Shown here piece after piece: positions 35,413 through 43,673 of a stretch of DNA of 64,000 bases; position 1 is the stretch's first letter; every line of letters begins with the position of its first letter. The position numbers and the translations under genes were made by a program. This DNA comes from Paludibacter sp. Lineage in GTDB: Bacteria > Bacteroidota > Bacteroidia > Bacteroidales > Paludibacteraceae. The stretch is taken from assembly GCA_028710415.1 (NCBI GenBank), contig JAQTUE010000015.1, positions 1-64,000 of the forward strand, in the 5' to 3' direction. The notes under the pieces are model-generated. The model was given only the letters and a program-made list of their open reading frames with translations. It ran no database searches and was not told where the DNA came from.

Positions 35413-35547
35413 TCTACCTTCTACATACTACCTACTCAAACCTCAAACCTCAAACCTTTCAAACTCTACTTTCTACTTTCTACCTACTACCTACTACCTA
35501 CTACCCACTCAAACCTCAAACCTTTCAAACTTCAAACTAATCTTCCA
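35413..35547. repeat. composite GTTTGAG / GTAGGTA array downstream of ftsK
   Basis: On the ftsK sense strand: GTTTGA-type units, GTAGGTA-type units, GTTTGAG units again, and GTAGGTA units again. It begins 5 bp after the ftsK stop codon and ends about 35 bp before the lolA start. The order of the two unit types is the same as in the helicase leader. Confidence 0.75.
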
Positions 35548-35552
35548 ACTTT

Positions 35553-38015
35553 CTACAGCCTGCTCAAAACCTGTTCCAAATGATTACTGTCCATTACCAG
35601 TACCTGACGGGCCTTGCTGCCTTCAAACGGTCCAATAATACCCGCCACTTCCAGTTGGTCCACAATTCTTCCTGCCCGGTTATAACCGATTGAGAACTTG
35701 CGTTGAATCAACGAAGTTGATCCCTGTTGGTTTGCAACAATCAAATGGGCTGCTTCTTCGAACAACGGATCCCGTTTAGTCATATCCACAGAACTGGAAT
35801 CGATCCCATCTCCATCAGGACGGATATATTCAGGCAGATAGAATGCCGTTGGATAAGCCTGCTGCTTGCTGATATGATGAACGATATTTTCTACTTCAGG
35901 TGTATCTACAAAGGCACATTGGACACGGATCAAATCATTTCCCTGAGAGAAAAGCATATCCCCGCGGCCTACCAATTGATTGGCACCCGGTGAATCGAGA
36001 ATGGTGCGTGAATCAATCATCGACGATACACGGAAGGCTACCCTGGCAGGGAAATTCGCTTTAATAACACCGGTAATGATATTTACTGATGGACGTTGGG
36101 TTGCAATAATCATGTGGATTCCTACTGCACGTGCCAACTGGGCAATTCGGGCAATCGGCATCTCCACTTCTTTTCCTGCTGTCATAATCAGGTCACCGAA
36201 CTCATCCACAATCACTACGATATAGGGTAGGAACCTGTGGCCTTTGTCCGGATTCAAATGACGGTTGGTGAATTTCTCGTTATATTCTTTCAGGTTGCGA
36301 ACATGAGCTTTTTTGAGCAAGTCATAACGGTCATCCATTTCTTTACACAGCGAATTCAGTGTTTCCACTACCTTGCTGGTGTCGGTAATGATGGCATCAT
36401 CCCCGTCAGGCAATTTAGCAAGGAAATGTTTTTCAATATCCCCGTAAATGTTGAATTCCACTTTTTTGGGATCCACCAACACCAGTTTTAATTGTGACGG
36501 GTGTTTTTTATAAAGCAGGGAAGTGATAATAGCATTCAATCCAACCGATTTTCCCTGGCCAGTAGCACCTGCCACCAATAAGTGGGGCATTTTAGCAAGG
36601 TCTACCATAAAAATCTCATTGGTGATGGTACGTCCGAATGCCACCGGCAATTCAAACTTGGATTCCTGGAATTTCTTGGAAGCAATAATGGAATGCATCG
36701 ATACTACCTGAGGGTCACTATTAGGCACCTCAATACCGATAGTTCCTTTTCCAGGGATTGGTGCAATGATACGGATACCCGTTGCAGCCAGGCTAAGCAT
36801 AATATCGTATTCCAGGTTTCTTATTTTGGAGATACGCACCCCTGCCTTCGGTACTATTTCATACAATGTGATGGTTGGTCCAACTGTTGCCTTGATGGTC
36901 TCTATCTCAATGCCATAATTCTGCAATGTGGTAATGATTCGGTTCTTATTGGCAGTTTGTTCCACCATGTCAATCTGGGTATCATTGTCGGTGCCGTACA
37001 CTTTCAGAAGATCCAGTGTGGGTGGATTGTAATGTGACAAATCCAGTGTCGGGTCGTATTTGCCCAGTTTGGTGACATTGTAAAACGGATCTTCGTTGTC
37101 AATATCGGTAATTCCTGATTCTACTGCATCAATCGCTTTATTTTCTTCAACATCTACCGGTTGTTCAATTTCAAAAGGTACTTCATCAATTTCAGGGGTT
37201 TCAATGATCAGTTCCTCATCAATTTGGTTTCCCTTGGTAATCCAGTCTTCAGGAATGATTTCAGTACCCACCGCTACCGTTTCTTCCATTGGATTAGTAT
37301 TCAGTATGAATTCAGGTTCTTCAATAAGGGCTGTTTTTGGCTTACGAGTGAAAAGGCCTTTCAGGAAAGGAATTGTTGCTTTTGAAGATACTATGGAATA
37401 AGTCAGGAATGAGCCAAGCAGGATCATCAATGTGCCGGACATGCCAACATACGATATCAACCATTTGCTAGTAGCATCACCCTGTTCGCCACCCGGTGAA
37501 AATGAAAAAGTATAGCTGTTGTAGAAAGGTATCAGGGCATATCCCAGGGTTACCGATAACCAGATCAACCAAAAGCTGGCGTGAAAGAAGGATTTCCATA
37601 CCGAGGCAATACGTACTTTCATGAGCCGAAACCCGACTACAGTACCGAAAAAGATAAGGGCAAATGAGGCAAGGCCAAAACCATGCCTGATCAAAGAATC
37701 GGCTACGATAGCACCTGATACCGATCCCCAGTTCTGGATTTCATTACGCATTGCTTGCAGCTCATGCCATGTCAGGTCCATCTTGCTTTGATCGACATAC
37801 GCAAAAAAGAAATAGGATATAAAGGATATAAATAGAAATATCACCCCAATTATTACTGCAATTCCCAGGATAAAGCGGGTACGCTCATCGGTAACGAAAT
37901 CTATTATTTTACGGCCGGCATCGGGTCCGTTTGATTGTTTTTGTGTTTTTTGATTCTTAGGTTCAGACTTTAATTCAGGTCTGGGACTGGTTTTTATAGG
38001 TTTCTTAGGTGCCAT
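35553..38015 (-). CDS. ftsK: DNA translocase FtsK
   Basis: 820-residue septal DNA pump for chromosome segregation. Four N-terminal membrane helices (about 48-72, 113-131, 145-165, 190-210), an acidic linker (230-320), the motor domain with Walker A GATGQGKS (483-490), and a C-terminal winged-helix gamma domain (about 755-820, with GYNRAGRIVDQLEVAG), which reads the polar DNA motif. The frame is open 17 codons further, but its TTG overlaps the -7 element (38064-38071), so the ATG at 38015 is used. The gene diverges from nth. Confidence 0.95.
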   Translation of the reverse strand: MAPKKPIKTSPRPELKSEPKNQKTQKQSNGPDAGRKIIDFVTDERTRFILGIAVIIGVIFLFISFISYFFFAYVDQSKMDLTWHELQAMRNEIQNWGSVSGAIVADSLIRHGFGLASFALIFFGTVVGFRLMKVRIASVWKSFFHASFWLIWLSVTLGYALIPFYNSYTFSFSPGGEQGDATSKWLISYVGMSGTLMILLGSFLTYSIVSSKATIPFLKGLFTRKPKTALIEEPEFILNTNPMEETVAVGTEIIPEDWITKGNQIDEELIIETPEIDEVPFEIEQPVDVEENKAIDAVESGITDIDNEDPFYNVTKLGKYDPTLDLSHYNPPTLDLLKVYGTDNDTQIDMVEQTANKNRIITTLQNYGIEIETIKATVGPTITLYEIVPKAGVRISKIRNLEYDIMLSLAATGIRIIAPIPGKGTIGIEVPNSDPQVVSMHSIIASKKFQESKFELPVAFGRTITNEIFMVDLAKMPHLLVAGATGQGKSVGLNAIITSLLYKKHPSQLKLVLVDPKKVEFNIYGDIEKHFLAKLPDGDDAIITDTSKVVETLNSLCKEMDDRYDLLKKAHVRNLKEYNEKFTNRHLNPDKGHRFLPYIVVIVDEFGDLIMTAGKEVEMPIARIAQLARAVGIHMIIATQRPSVNIITGVIKANFPARVAFRVSSMIDSRTILDSPGANQLVGRGDMLFSQGNDLIRVQCAFVDTPEVENIVHHISKQQAYPTAFYLPEYIRPDGDGIDSSSVDMTKRDPLFEEAAHLIVANQQGSTSLIQRKFSIGYNRAGRIVDQLEVAGIIGPFEGSKARQVLVMDSNHLEQVLSRL

Positions 38016-38063
38016 GTAGGTGTAATTACAGATAGTTGGATGACAATATACAATTTTAAAATG

Positions 38064-38071
38064 CAAAAATA
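38064..38071 (-). promoter_or_regulatory. -7 element of ftsK
   Basis: Minus-strand TATTTTTG fits TAnnTTTG, 48 bp before the ftsK ATG. Confidence 0.6.
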
Positions 38072-38105
38072 ATAAAAAGGAACTCGCTTATTACATCTTT
38101 TCCCA

Positions 38106-38113
38106 TAAATTTG
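38106..38113 (+). promoter_or_regulatory. -7 element of nth
   Basis: TAAATTTG fits TAnnTTTG. It is only 34 bp from the divergent ftsK -7 element, so the two promoters face away from each other in close space. The nth leader would be about 190 nt. Confidence 0.55.
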
Positions 38114-38237
38114 CAGAAAAAACAAACCCAATGACTTAAACCTCTAACAGGGCTTAAATACCTTTCCAATTATTGTTGGATAACCGATTAATGAAACTCT
38201 TTAAACATAAAACTCTCAAATCGTAACGAAGTGTAGA

Positions 38238-38253
38238 TCCCGATCTATCGGGA
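38238..38253. repeat. TCCCGAT / ATCGGGA palindrome
   Basis: Seven-base inverted repeat with a 2-nt loop (38238-38244 with 38247-38253) in the leader of nth. It lacks a T run, so it is probably not a terminator. Only one copy was noticed in the window. Confidence 0.4.
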
Positions 38254-38257
38254 CATC

Positions 38258-38308
38258 AAACTTTTCAAACCTTTCAAACCTCAAACCTTTCAAACTTTTC
38301 AAACTCTT
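38258..38308. repeat. CAAACCTTT array in the nth leader
   Basis: Six to seven CAAACCT/CAAACTTTT units, 7-9 bp each, ending 4 bp before the nth start codon. The block around TCAAACCTCAAACCTTTC recurs in the array at 35413-35547. Confidence 0.7.
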
Positions 38309-38312
38309 CCCC

Positions 38313-38960
38313 ATGACTACAAAACAACGATATTCACATATTATTGCCTGGTTTACAGAAAATGTACCTGTTGCCGAAACCGAATTACATTACTCCGATC
38401 CTTTCGGATTGCTGGTTGCTGTCATTCTCTCTGCCCAATGCACGGATAAAAGGGTGAACATGATTACTCCACGGCTCCTGGCTGATTTCCCCACTGCTGA
38501 AGTGATGGCTGCCTCCAGTCCCGAAGTCGTTTTTGAATACATACGTTCTGTTACTTATCCCAATAATAAAGCCAACCATTTGATACATATGGCCCAAAAG
38601 CTGGTGTCCGATTTCGGTGGAATTGTCCCTGATGATGTTGACCAACTTCAGACTTTACCCGGAGTAGGTCGCAAGACCGCTAATGTCATTGCTTCAGTAG
38701 TCTTTAATAAACCCACTATGGCTGTGGATACCCATGTTTTCCGTATTTCCGAACGCCTGGGACTAACCACCAATTCTAAGAATCCCTTGCAGACCGAACT
38801 TGAACTGGTGAAACACATTCCTGCAGAACTTATTCCCAAGGCCCATCACTGGTTGATCCTCCATGGCCGGTATATCTGTGTTGCTCGAAAACCTAAGTGC
38901 GAAGAATGTGGATTAAGGCCCTGGTGCCGGTACTGGAATCAGTTGAAGGTGAATAGTTGA
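38313..38960 (+). CDS. nth: endonuclease III
   Basis: Bifunctional DNA glycosylase/AP lyase that removes oxidised pyrimidines. 215 residues. Helix-hairpin-helix LPGVGRKTANV with catalytic K121, catalytic D139 (AVDTHVFR), and a 4Fe-4S loop with C189, C196, C199 and C205 (CX6CX2CX5C). The last codons and the TGA stop lie in the first unit of a TTGATTGG array, so the extreme C-terminus is shared with the repeat. Confidence 0.95.
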   Translation: MTTKQRYSHIIAWFTENVPVAETELHYSDPFGLLVAVILSAQCTDKRVNMITPRLLADFPTAEVMAASSPEVVFEYIRSVTYPNNKANHLIHMAQKLVSDFGGIVPDDVDQLQTLPGVGRKTANVIASVVFNKPTMAVDTHVFRISERLGLTTNSKNPLQTELELVKHIPAELIPKAHHWLILHGRYICVARKPKCEECGLRPWCRYWNQLKVNS

Positions 38961-39022
38961 TTGGTTGAATGGTTGATTGGATGATTTGTTGACTGGTTAA
39001 TTTGTTAATTGGTTGCTTTGTC
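38954..39022. repeat. TTGATTGG-family array after nth
   Basis: About eight degenerate 8-9-bp units (AGTTGATTGG, TTGAATGG, TTGATTGG and so on) running on from the nth stop codon. A TAGTTGATTGGTTGA stretch is shared with the left end of the element at 22215. Confidence 0.7.
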
Positions 39023-39131
39023 GATTTTGATGCTATCACTATAGTCGTAAATGTCACCAAAGTCCCCCTCTTAAAAATCATCCAATCAAAAAAAATCTCC
39101 TCATTTTCACTATAAATTATTAATTACTTAC

Positions 39132-39139
39132 TATATTTG
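39132..39139 (+). promoter_or_regulatory. -7 element of the rubredoxin-like fusion gene
   Basis: TATATTTG fits TAnnTTTG, with the start codon 33 bp downstream. Confidence 0.6.
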
Positions 39140-39171
39140 CATTATTAAATTAAAATTTAAACAATCCTATT

Positions 39172-39810
39172 ATGATAGATGAAGTACTAGTACGCTGCCG
39201 TCCGTGTGGCTACGTTATGAAAGAAAGTGAGTTAGGGGATGTTTGCCCGGCATGCGGTTTGCCAAGAAATGTCTTTGAACCCTACCGTGAAAGGGTTTCT
39301 GCCAACAGGTTGTTCATCCTGGCATTGGATATTCATCCCATTGCCATTCACCTTTCCCAAACCTTTGTGGCATTGACTCCAATGTTGATTATTTTCCACC
39401 TGTTATTTCCCGGTTTTCAGGAAGTGATCATACATTCCGTGATTAATTTCTCTGTTTTTGCTTTGCCTTTCTCCTTAATCCTTTCGTTTCTCTCCGGATT
39501 GTTGGATGGTATCACCCGGTTTAAAACCTTGCGTACTCCGATGCTGCGGGCTAAAATAATTTATAGTTCCACCATCCTGGTACTTGCTTTTCTTCAGTTA
39601 ATCCTTTTTGTGCCTAGTACCTATACCTGGATAACAATTCTGCTGAGCTTTGCAGCACTGGGTTGTGCCGTGAAACTGGGTCTTATCGGGAAACATCTGA
39701 TTGATGTTATCCTTCCCGGAGCCTATGTGCCCCGTAAAAAGAAGAAAACCAATACGCCACCTAAACCTAAACCAAACATTAGCGTGAATGAAGCACCCAT
39801 CGAAAATTGA
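39172..39810 (+). CDS. rubredoxin-like domain fused to a 4-TM membrane domain
   Basis: 212 residues. Residues 5-32 form a rubredoxin-like metal-binding knuckle pair (C9, C12, C25, C28 in CRPCGY and CPACGLP). Four membrane helices follow (about 58-78, 87-112, 125-146, 149-170), starting with HPIAIHLSQTF, which resembles DUF2231-type membrane proteins. A lysine/proline-rich tail ends the protein. The family is not firmly recognised. A membrane electron-transfer or metal-sensing role is only a guess. Confidence 0.65.
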   Translation: MIDEVLVRCRPCGYVMKESELGDVCPACGLPRNVFEPYRERVSANRLFILALDIHPIAIHLSQTFVALTPMLIIFHLLFPGFQEVIIHSVINFSVFALPFSLILSFLSGLLDGITRFKTLRTPMLRAKIIYSSTILVLAFLQLILFVPSTYTWITILLSFAALGCAVKLGLIGKHLIDVILPGAYVPRKKKKTNTPPKPKPNISVNEAPIEN

Positions 39811-39888
39811 TGGCCTCATATACTTTAAATTAATTATCCCCGTTTTTCTATGAAATAGGATTCAGGGAATAAATTAATTTTCAACCCT

Positions 39889-39914
39889 CAGGGAAGCTTT
39901 GCTTCCCTGATTTT
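39889..39914 (+). terminator. terminator of the rubredoxin-like fusion gene
   Basis: Perfect 9-bp stem CAGGGAAGC / GCTTCCCTG (39889-39897 with 39901-39909), loop TTT, then an ATTTTATTT tail. Confidence 0.8.
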
Positions 39915-40020
39915 ATTTAAGCAAATCAAAAAACAGTTCAAACACATAAAGTTCTTTAAACGGAATTATCCGGGAATCTCCGAATCTATTTTATTGTACT
40001 AAAACAATCTCAATCAGAAT

Positions 40021-40902
40021 ATGAAACCAACATTATTAGAATTAATATCTCAGGGAAAAACACTGGTCTCCGACGGTGCCTGGGGAACTTTTTTACAGGC
40101 AAAAGGATTGCAACCCGGCAAATGTCCGGAAGAATGGAATGCCATTCATCCACAGGAAGTGCTGGATATTGCCCTCGGTTATATAGCTGCCGGGGCGGAC
40201 ATGATCGAAACGAATAGCTTTGGTGGTAACCGGTTTAAACTGGAAGGTTTTGGTCTCGAAGATCAGGTGTATCTCCTGAACCGGAAAGCAGCCGAAATAT
40301 CCCGTCAGGCAGCTGGTGACGATAAATATGTATTAGGTTCTGTTGGCCCCACCGGTAAAATGTTGCTCATGGGCGATGTCACCGAAGAAGAACTTTACCA
40401 GGCTTTCAAGGAACAAGCAATAGCATTGTACGAGGGTGGGGCAGATGCCATTATCCTTGAAACCATGACTGCCATTGACGAAGCTTCGATAGCTGTGCGT
40501 GCTGCCCGTGAAAATACTCCCTGCACGGTAATCTGTACTATGACTTTCGACCACTTGCTCACAGGTGACTACCGTACCATGATGGGGGTGTCACCCGCTG
40601 AAATGGTAATAGCTTTGAAAGAAGCAGGCGTGCACATCGTTGGTGCAAATTGCAGCAACGGGATTGAAGGCATGATCAAAATTACAGAGGAAATCCGTTC
40701 AGTCGATGCTGATATTCCGGTCCTGATCCATGCCAATGCAGGATTACCAATATTACAGGGTTCCTGTACAGTATTTCCCGAGTCACCCGATATGATGGCT
40801 GCTTTTGCCCCTCAGTTAGCGAATGCGGGAGCCAATATTATAGGAGGTTGCTGCGGAACGACTCCGGATCATATTCACAGGTTGGTGGAAGTGTTGAAAT
40901 AA
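40021..40902 (+). CDS. homocysteine S-methyltransferase family protein
   Basis: 293 residues, a single domain like the N-terminal module of MetH or BHMT. Zinc cysteines are visible at C211 (GANCSNG) and C277/C278 (GGCCGTTPDH). The barrel start GAWGTFLQAKGL and ETNSFGGNRFKL are conserved. Here it is a free protein without the folate, cobalamin and activation domains of MetH. It could be a methyltransferase for homocysteine or another thiol that works with a separate corrinoid protein. No such partner is in the window. Confidence 0.83.
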   Translation: MKPTLLELISQGKTLVSDGAWGTFLQAKGLQPGKCPEEWNAIHPQEVLDIALGYIAAGADMIETNSFGGNRFKLEGFGLEDQVYLLNRKAAEISRQAAGDDKYVLGSVGPTGKMLLMGDVTEEELYQAFKEQAIALYEGGADAIILETMTAIDEASIAVRAARENTPCTVICTMTFDHLLTGDYRTMMGVSPAEMVIALKEAGVHIVGANCSNGIEGMIKITEEIRSVDADIPVLIHANAGLPILQGSCTVFPESPDMMAAFAPQLANAGANIIGGCCGTTPDHIHRLVEVLK

Positions 40903-41018
40903 ACTGAAATGTTGATGGTGTAAAATACTGCATCCATCTTCCTGAATAGTTATTTTGCCTTATTTATATTTTAGAACCAATAATTTCAACGGTATCCGGC
41001 AAGAAATCGTTGATGTTT

Positions 41019-41062
41019 AAACAGGTTATGGAACTCCTTGAAACGAGTACTATAACCTGTTT
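41019..41062 (+). terminator. terminator of the methyltransferase gene
   Basis: Perfect 11-bp stem AAACAGGTTAT / ATAACCTGTTT (41019-41029 with 41052-41062) with a partly paired interior, then TTTTGAT. Confidence 0.75.
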
Positions 41063-41119
41063 TGATAAAATAAACAGGCAATTGTTGAAAACATTTTTTT
41101 ATTTTTTTTATTTATTCGC

Positions 41120-41149
41120 TTGTTAATATGTAAACTATTATTACTTTTA
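41120..41149 (+). promoter_or_regulatory. promoter of the second RibD/DHFR-like gene
   Basis: TTG (41120-41122), 19-bp spacer, TACTTTTA (41142-41149), one mismatch to TAnnTTTG. The start codon is 31 bp downstream. Confidence 0.5.
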
Positions 41150-41179
41150 CGCACTTTTAACAATAAAACGAATGATTAA

Positions 41180-41713
41180 ATGAGTACTCAGCGTAAAGTA
41201 ATCCTTTATATTGCCATGAGCCTGGATGGATATATTGCAACCCCGGACAATGGATTAGAATTTTTATCTTTAGTGGAAGAAAAAGATCAGGACTATAGTT
41301 ACAAAGATTTTGTAAATACAGTCGATACCGTTATTGTAGGTCGCAAATCGTATGACAAGGTGCTTTCCATGGGCCTTGAGTATCCCCACACCGACAAAGA
41401 TCTGTATATCATTACCCGAACTCCCCGTCCAACTGTTGGTTCAACAACATTTTATACCGGTGATCTGAAAGAACTGGTATCTGACTTGAAACGAAATGTG
41501 GGGAAAGACATCTATGTTGATGGTGGTGCCGAAATCGCAAATGAAATGCTTTCGGAAAACCTGATTGATGAGTTTTATATCTCTGTCATTCCAATCCTGT
41601 TAGGCAACGGCATTTCCCTTTTCAATAACAGCAGGCCTCAGGTTCGCCTGAAACTCATCAGCACCAAATCATACAACAAAGGGCTGGTACAGTTGCATTA
41701 TCTGAAAGCGTAA
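41180..41713 (+). CDS. RibD/DHFR-like reductase family protein (YyaP-like)
   Basis: 177 residues. Family marks are YIAMSLDGYIATPDN, TVIVGRKSYDKVL, GKDIYVDGGAEIANEML and IPILLGNGISLF. Probably an NADPH-dependent reductase of unknown substrate. It differs clearly from the other member at 17227-17787, so the two are distant paralogues and not a recent duplication. Confidence 0.87.
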   Translation: MSTQRKVILYIAMSLDGYIATPDNGLEFLSLVEEKDQDYSYKDFVNTVDTVIVGRKSYDKVLSMGLEYPHTDKDLYIITRTPRPTVGSTTFYTGDLKELVSDLKRNVGKDIYVDGGAEIANEMLSENLIDEFYISVIPILLGNGISLFNNSRPQVRLKLISTKSYNKGLVQLHYLKA

Positions 41714-41983
41714 TTCCGCGACTTTATACATCACTCCTCAATCTTTATAAAACTAATTCATCAGTTGGCAATCTGTTAGCTGATGAGTTAGCATGTTCCA
41801 GCCCCGTACTTTCAGAACATATTTCAAATTTATATATCTCAACGCATTCAACGCTGAATACGGAACATCAAACACCGAGCGTTTAATGTCAAACTATCAA
41901 ACCTCCGAAATTTTTCAAATTCTCTTGTTTTCATCTTAGAGACAAAAGGGAAATGATTTCAATACCATTTATTCTCTGTTTAC

Positions 41984-42104
41984 AGGGTTTTCAAAGAGGG
42001 TATAAAGGGGGTTGAGTGAGGGTTCAATGAGGTTTACCTATCCGAACCCTATCTGAACCCTATCTCAACCCTAACTCAACCCTATCTCAACCCTATCTGA
42101 ACAT
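41984..42104. repeat. 11-bp period array, copy B
   Basis: Eleven consecutive 11-bp units in register. The first five are G-rich (AGGGTTTTCAA, AGAGGGTATAA, AGGGGGTTGAG, TGAGGGTTCAA, TGAGGTTTACC). The next six are C-rich (TATCCGAACCC, TATCTGAACCC, TATCTCAACCC and variants). Flanks TTTATTCTCTGTT on the left and ACAAATGCAGCATGAATTCC on the right match those of copies A and C. Confidence 0.88.
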
Positions 42105-42250
42105 GGAACAAATGCAGCATGAATTCCAAGGATTTCTAATAGAACGACCCTCTCCTGAAACTAAAATTGAAAGATCAATCAAACAATGCCTGAATTCTGA
42201 AAACTGTGAAATTTTGGAATGCTTATTATCGGAATTTGCTACTTTATCAT

Positions 42251-42258
42251 TACATTTG
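42251..42258 (+). promoter_or_regulatory. -7 element of rarA
   Basis: TACATTTG fits TAnnTTTG, about 100 bp before the rarA start. No convincing -33 box. Confidence 0.45.
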
Positions 42259-42357
42259 TAGTCAGAATAAACATCAAAATGTGCAATTTATTGCGCCGTT
42301 GAACAATTTCTATAGATTCAATTTTTCAAATAAGCCAATTTTCAAATTAATCCTGAT

Positions 42358-43623
42358 ATGCCCCCATTAGCCGAACGTCTCCGCCCACAAACACTCGATA
42401 ATTATATCGGGCAAAAACATCTGGTAGGTGAAAATGCCATCCTGCGTAAGATGATTGAATCGGGCCATATAGCTTCTTTTATCCTGTGGGGACCTCCGGG
42501 GGTAGGCAAGACTACGCTGGCAAAGATTATTGCCAACAAGCTCGATCGTCCGTTCTACACGCTTAGTGCAGTGAGTTCGGGGGTGAAGGATGTACGTGAA
42601 GTTATTGAAAAGGCAAAAGCAAACCGGTTCTTTTCACAAGCGAACCCGATTCTCTTTATCGACGAGATTCACCGTTTCAGTAAGTCGCAACAGGATTCAC
42701 TCCTTGGAGCTGTTGAGAACGGCACAGTGACACTGATTGGGGCAACTACCGAGAATCCTTCGTTCGAAGTGATTACACCCCTGCTGTCGCGCTGTCAGGT
42801 GTATGTGCTCAAACCGCTGGATAAGGCCGATTTGTTGGAACTGGCGGAATATGCCATCAAAACAGATATCGAATTAAAACACCGGAAAATAATATTTCAA
42901 GAAACTGAGTCCATGCTGCGGTTTTCGGGAGGGGATGCACGCAAATTGCTGAACATTATTGAACTGGTAGCCAATGCCGACCAGTCGGAGGAAGTGATAT
43001 TTACCAACGAGACAGTAACCGAACGGTTACAACAAAACCCATCGGCATATGACAAAGATGGTGAAATGCATTATGATATTATTTCAGCCTTTATAAAATC
43101 GATACGTGGGAGTGATCCTGATGCGGCCATTTATTGGTTGGCACGCATGGTGGCGGGTGGGGAAGACCCCAAGTTCATTGCCCGCAGGCTGGTTATTTCG
43201 GCTTCCGAGGATATTGGGCTGGCCAATCCGAATGCGTTATTGCTTGCCAATGCCTGTTTCGATGCCTTGCAAAAGATTGGTTGGCCCGAAGGAAGGATTA
43301 TCCTGGCAGAGGCAACCGTTTACCTGGCTTCGTCACCTAAAAGCAATTCGGCCTACCTGGCTATCGATGATGCGTTGGCATTGGTGGAACGCACGGGTAA
43401 CCTGCCGGTACCGTTGCATCTCCGCAATGCACCGACCAAATTGATGAAAGAACTGAATTATGGCAAGGATTATAAATACTCGCATGACTTTCAGAACCAT
43501 TTTGTGGAACAACAATTCATGCCTTCCGAACTTATTAACGAACGAATCTGGAAAATTCAGGACAGTCCGACCGAACGTAAATTAGGTGAATGGTTAAGGA
43601 CGTTGTGGAAAGGAAGGTATTAA
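42358..43623 (+). CDS. rarA: replication-associated recombination protein RarA
   Basis: 421-residue AAA+ ATPase (also called MgsA) that acts at stalled replication forks. Walker A GPPGVGKTT (45-53), Walker B ILFIDEIHRF (98-107), the sensor region GATTENPSFEV, and the C-terminal tetramerisation domain (MHYDIISAFIKSIRGSDPDAA) are complete. The opening PLAERLRPQTLDNYIGQ is typical. It follows repeat copy B and ends in an intrinsic terminator that overlaps the stop codon. Confidence 0.95.
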   Translation: MPPLAERLRPQTLDNYIGQKHLVGENAILRKMIESGHIASFILWGPPGVGKTTLAKIIANKLDRPFYTLSAVSSGVKDVREVIEKAKANRFFSQANPILFIDEIHRFSKSQQDSLLGAVENGTVTLIGATTENPSFEVITPLLSRCQVYVLKPLDKADLLELAEYAIKTDIELKHRKIIFQETESMLRFSGGDARKLLNIIELVANADQSEEVIFTNETVTERLQQNPSAYDKDGEMHYDIISAFIKSIRGSDPDAAIYWLARMVAGGEDPKFIARRLVISASEDIGLANPNALLLANACFDALQKIGWPEGRIILAEATVYLASSPKSNSAYLAIDDALALVERTGNLPVPLHLRNAPTKLMKELNYGKDYKYSHDFQNHFVEQQFMPSELINERIWKIQDSPTERKLGEWLRTLWKGRY

Positions 43624-43639
43624 AAAACACCTTCCTTTT
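43609..43639 (+). terminator. terminator of rarA
   Basis: A 10-bp stem AAAGGAAGGT / ACCTTCCTTT (43609-43618 with 43629-43638) with the stop codon in the loop and a short T run after. It may also serve the convergent GH30 gene. Confidence 0.7.
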
Positions 43640-43673
43640 ACTATTCTAATTGTAAATTTAGAGATTCTTGATG

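Larger units (their letters stand above)
41714..42357. other. 644-bp gap with an 11-bp repeat array
   Basis: No gene. A short CAAACT/CAAACCT stretch lies at about 41889-41915, then the structured array copy B (annotated separately) and a -7 element for rarA at 42251-42258. Confidence 0.6.

Noticed and set aside
38238..38253. Palindrome as a terminator of ftsK or nth
   Set aside because: It lies in the leader between divergent promoters, has no T run, and no gene ends there.
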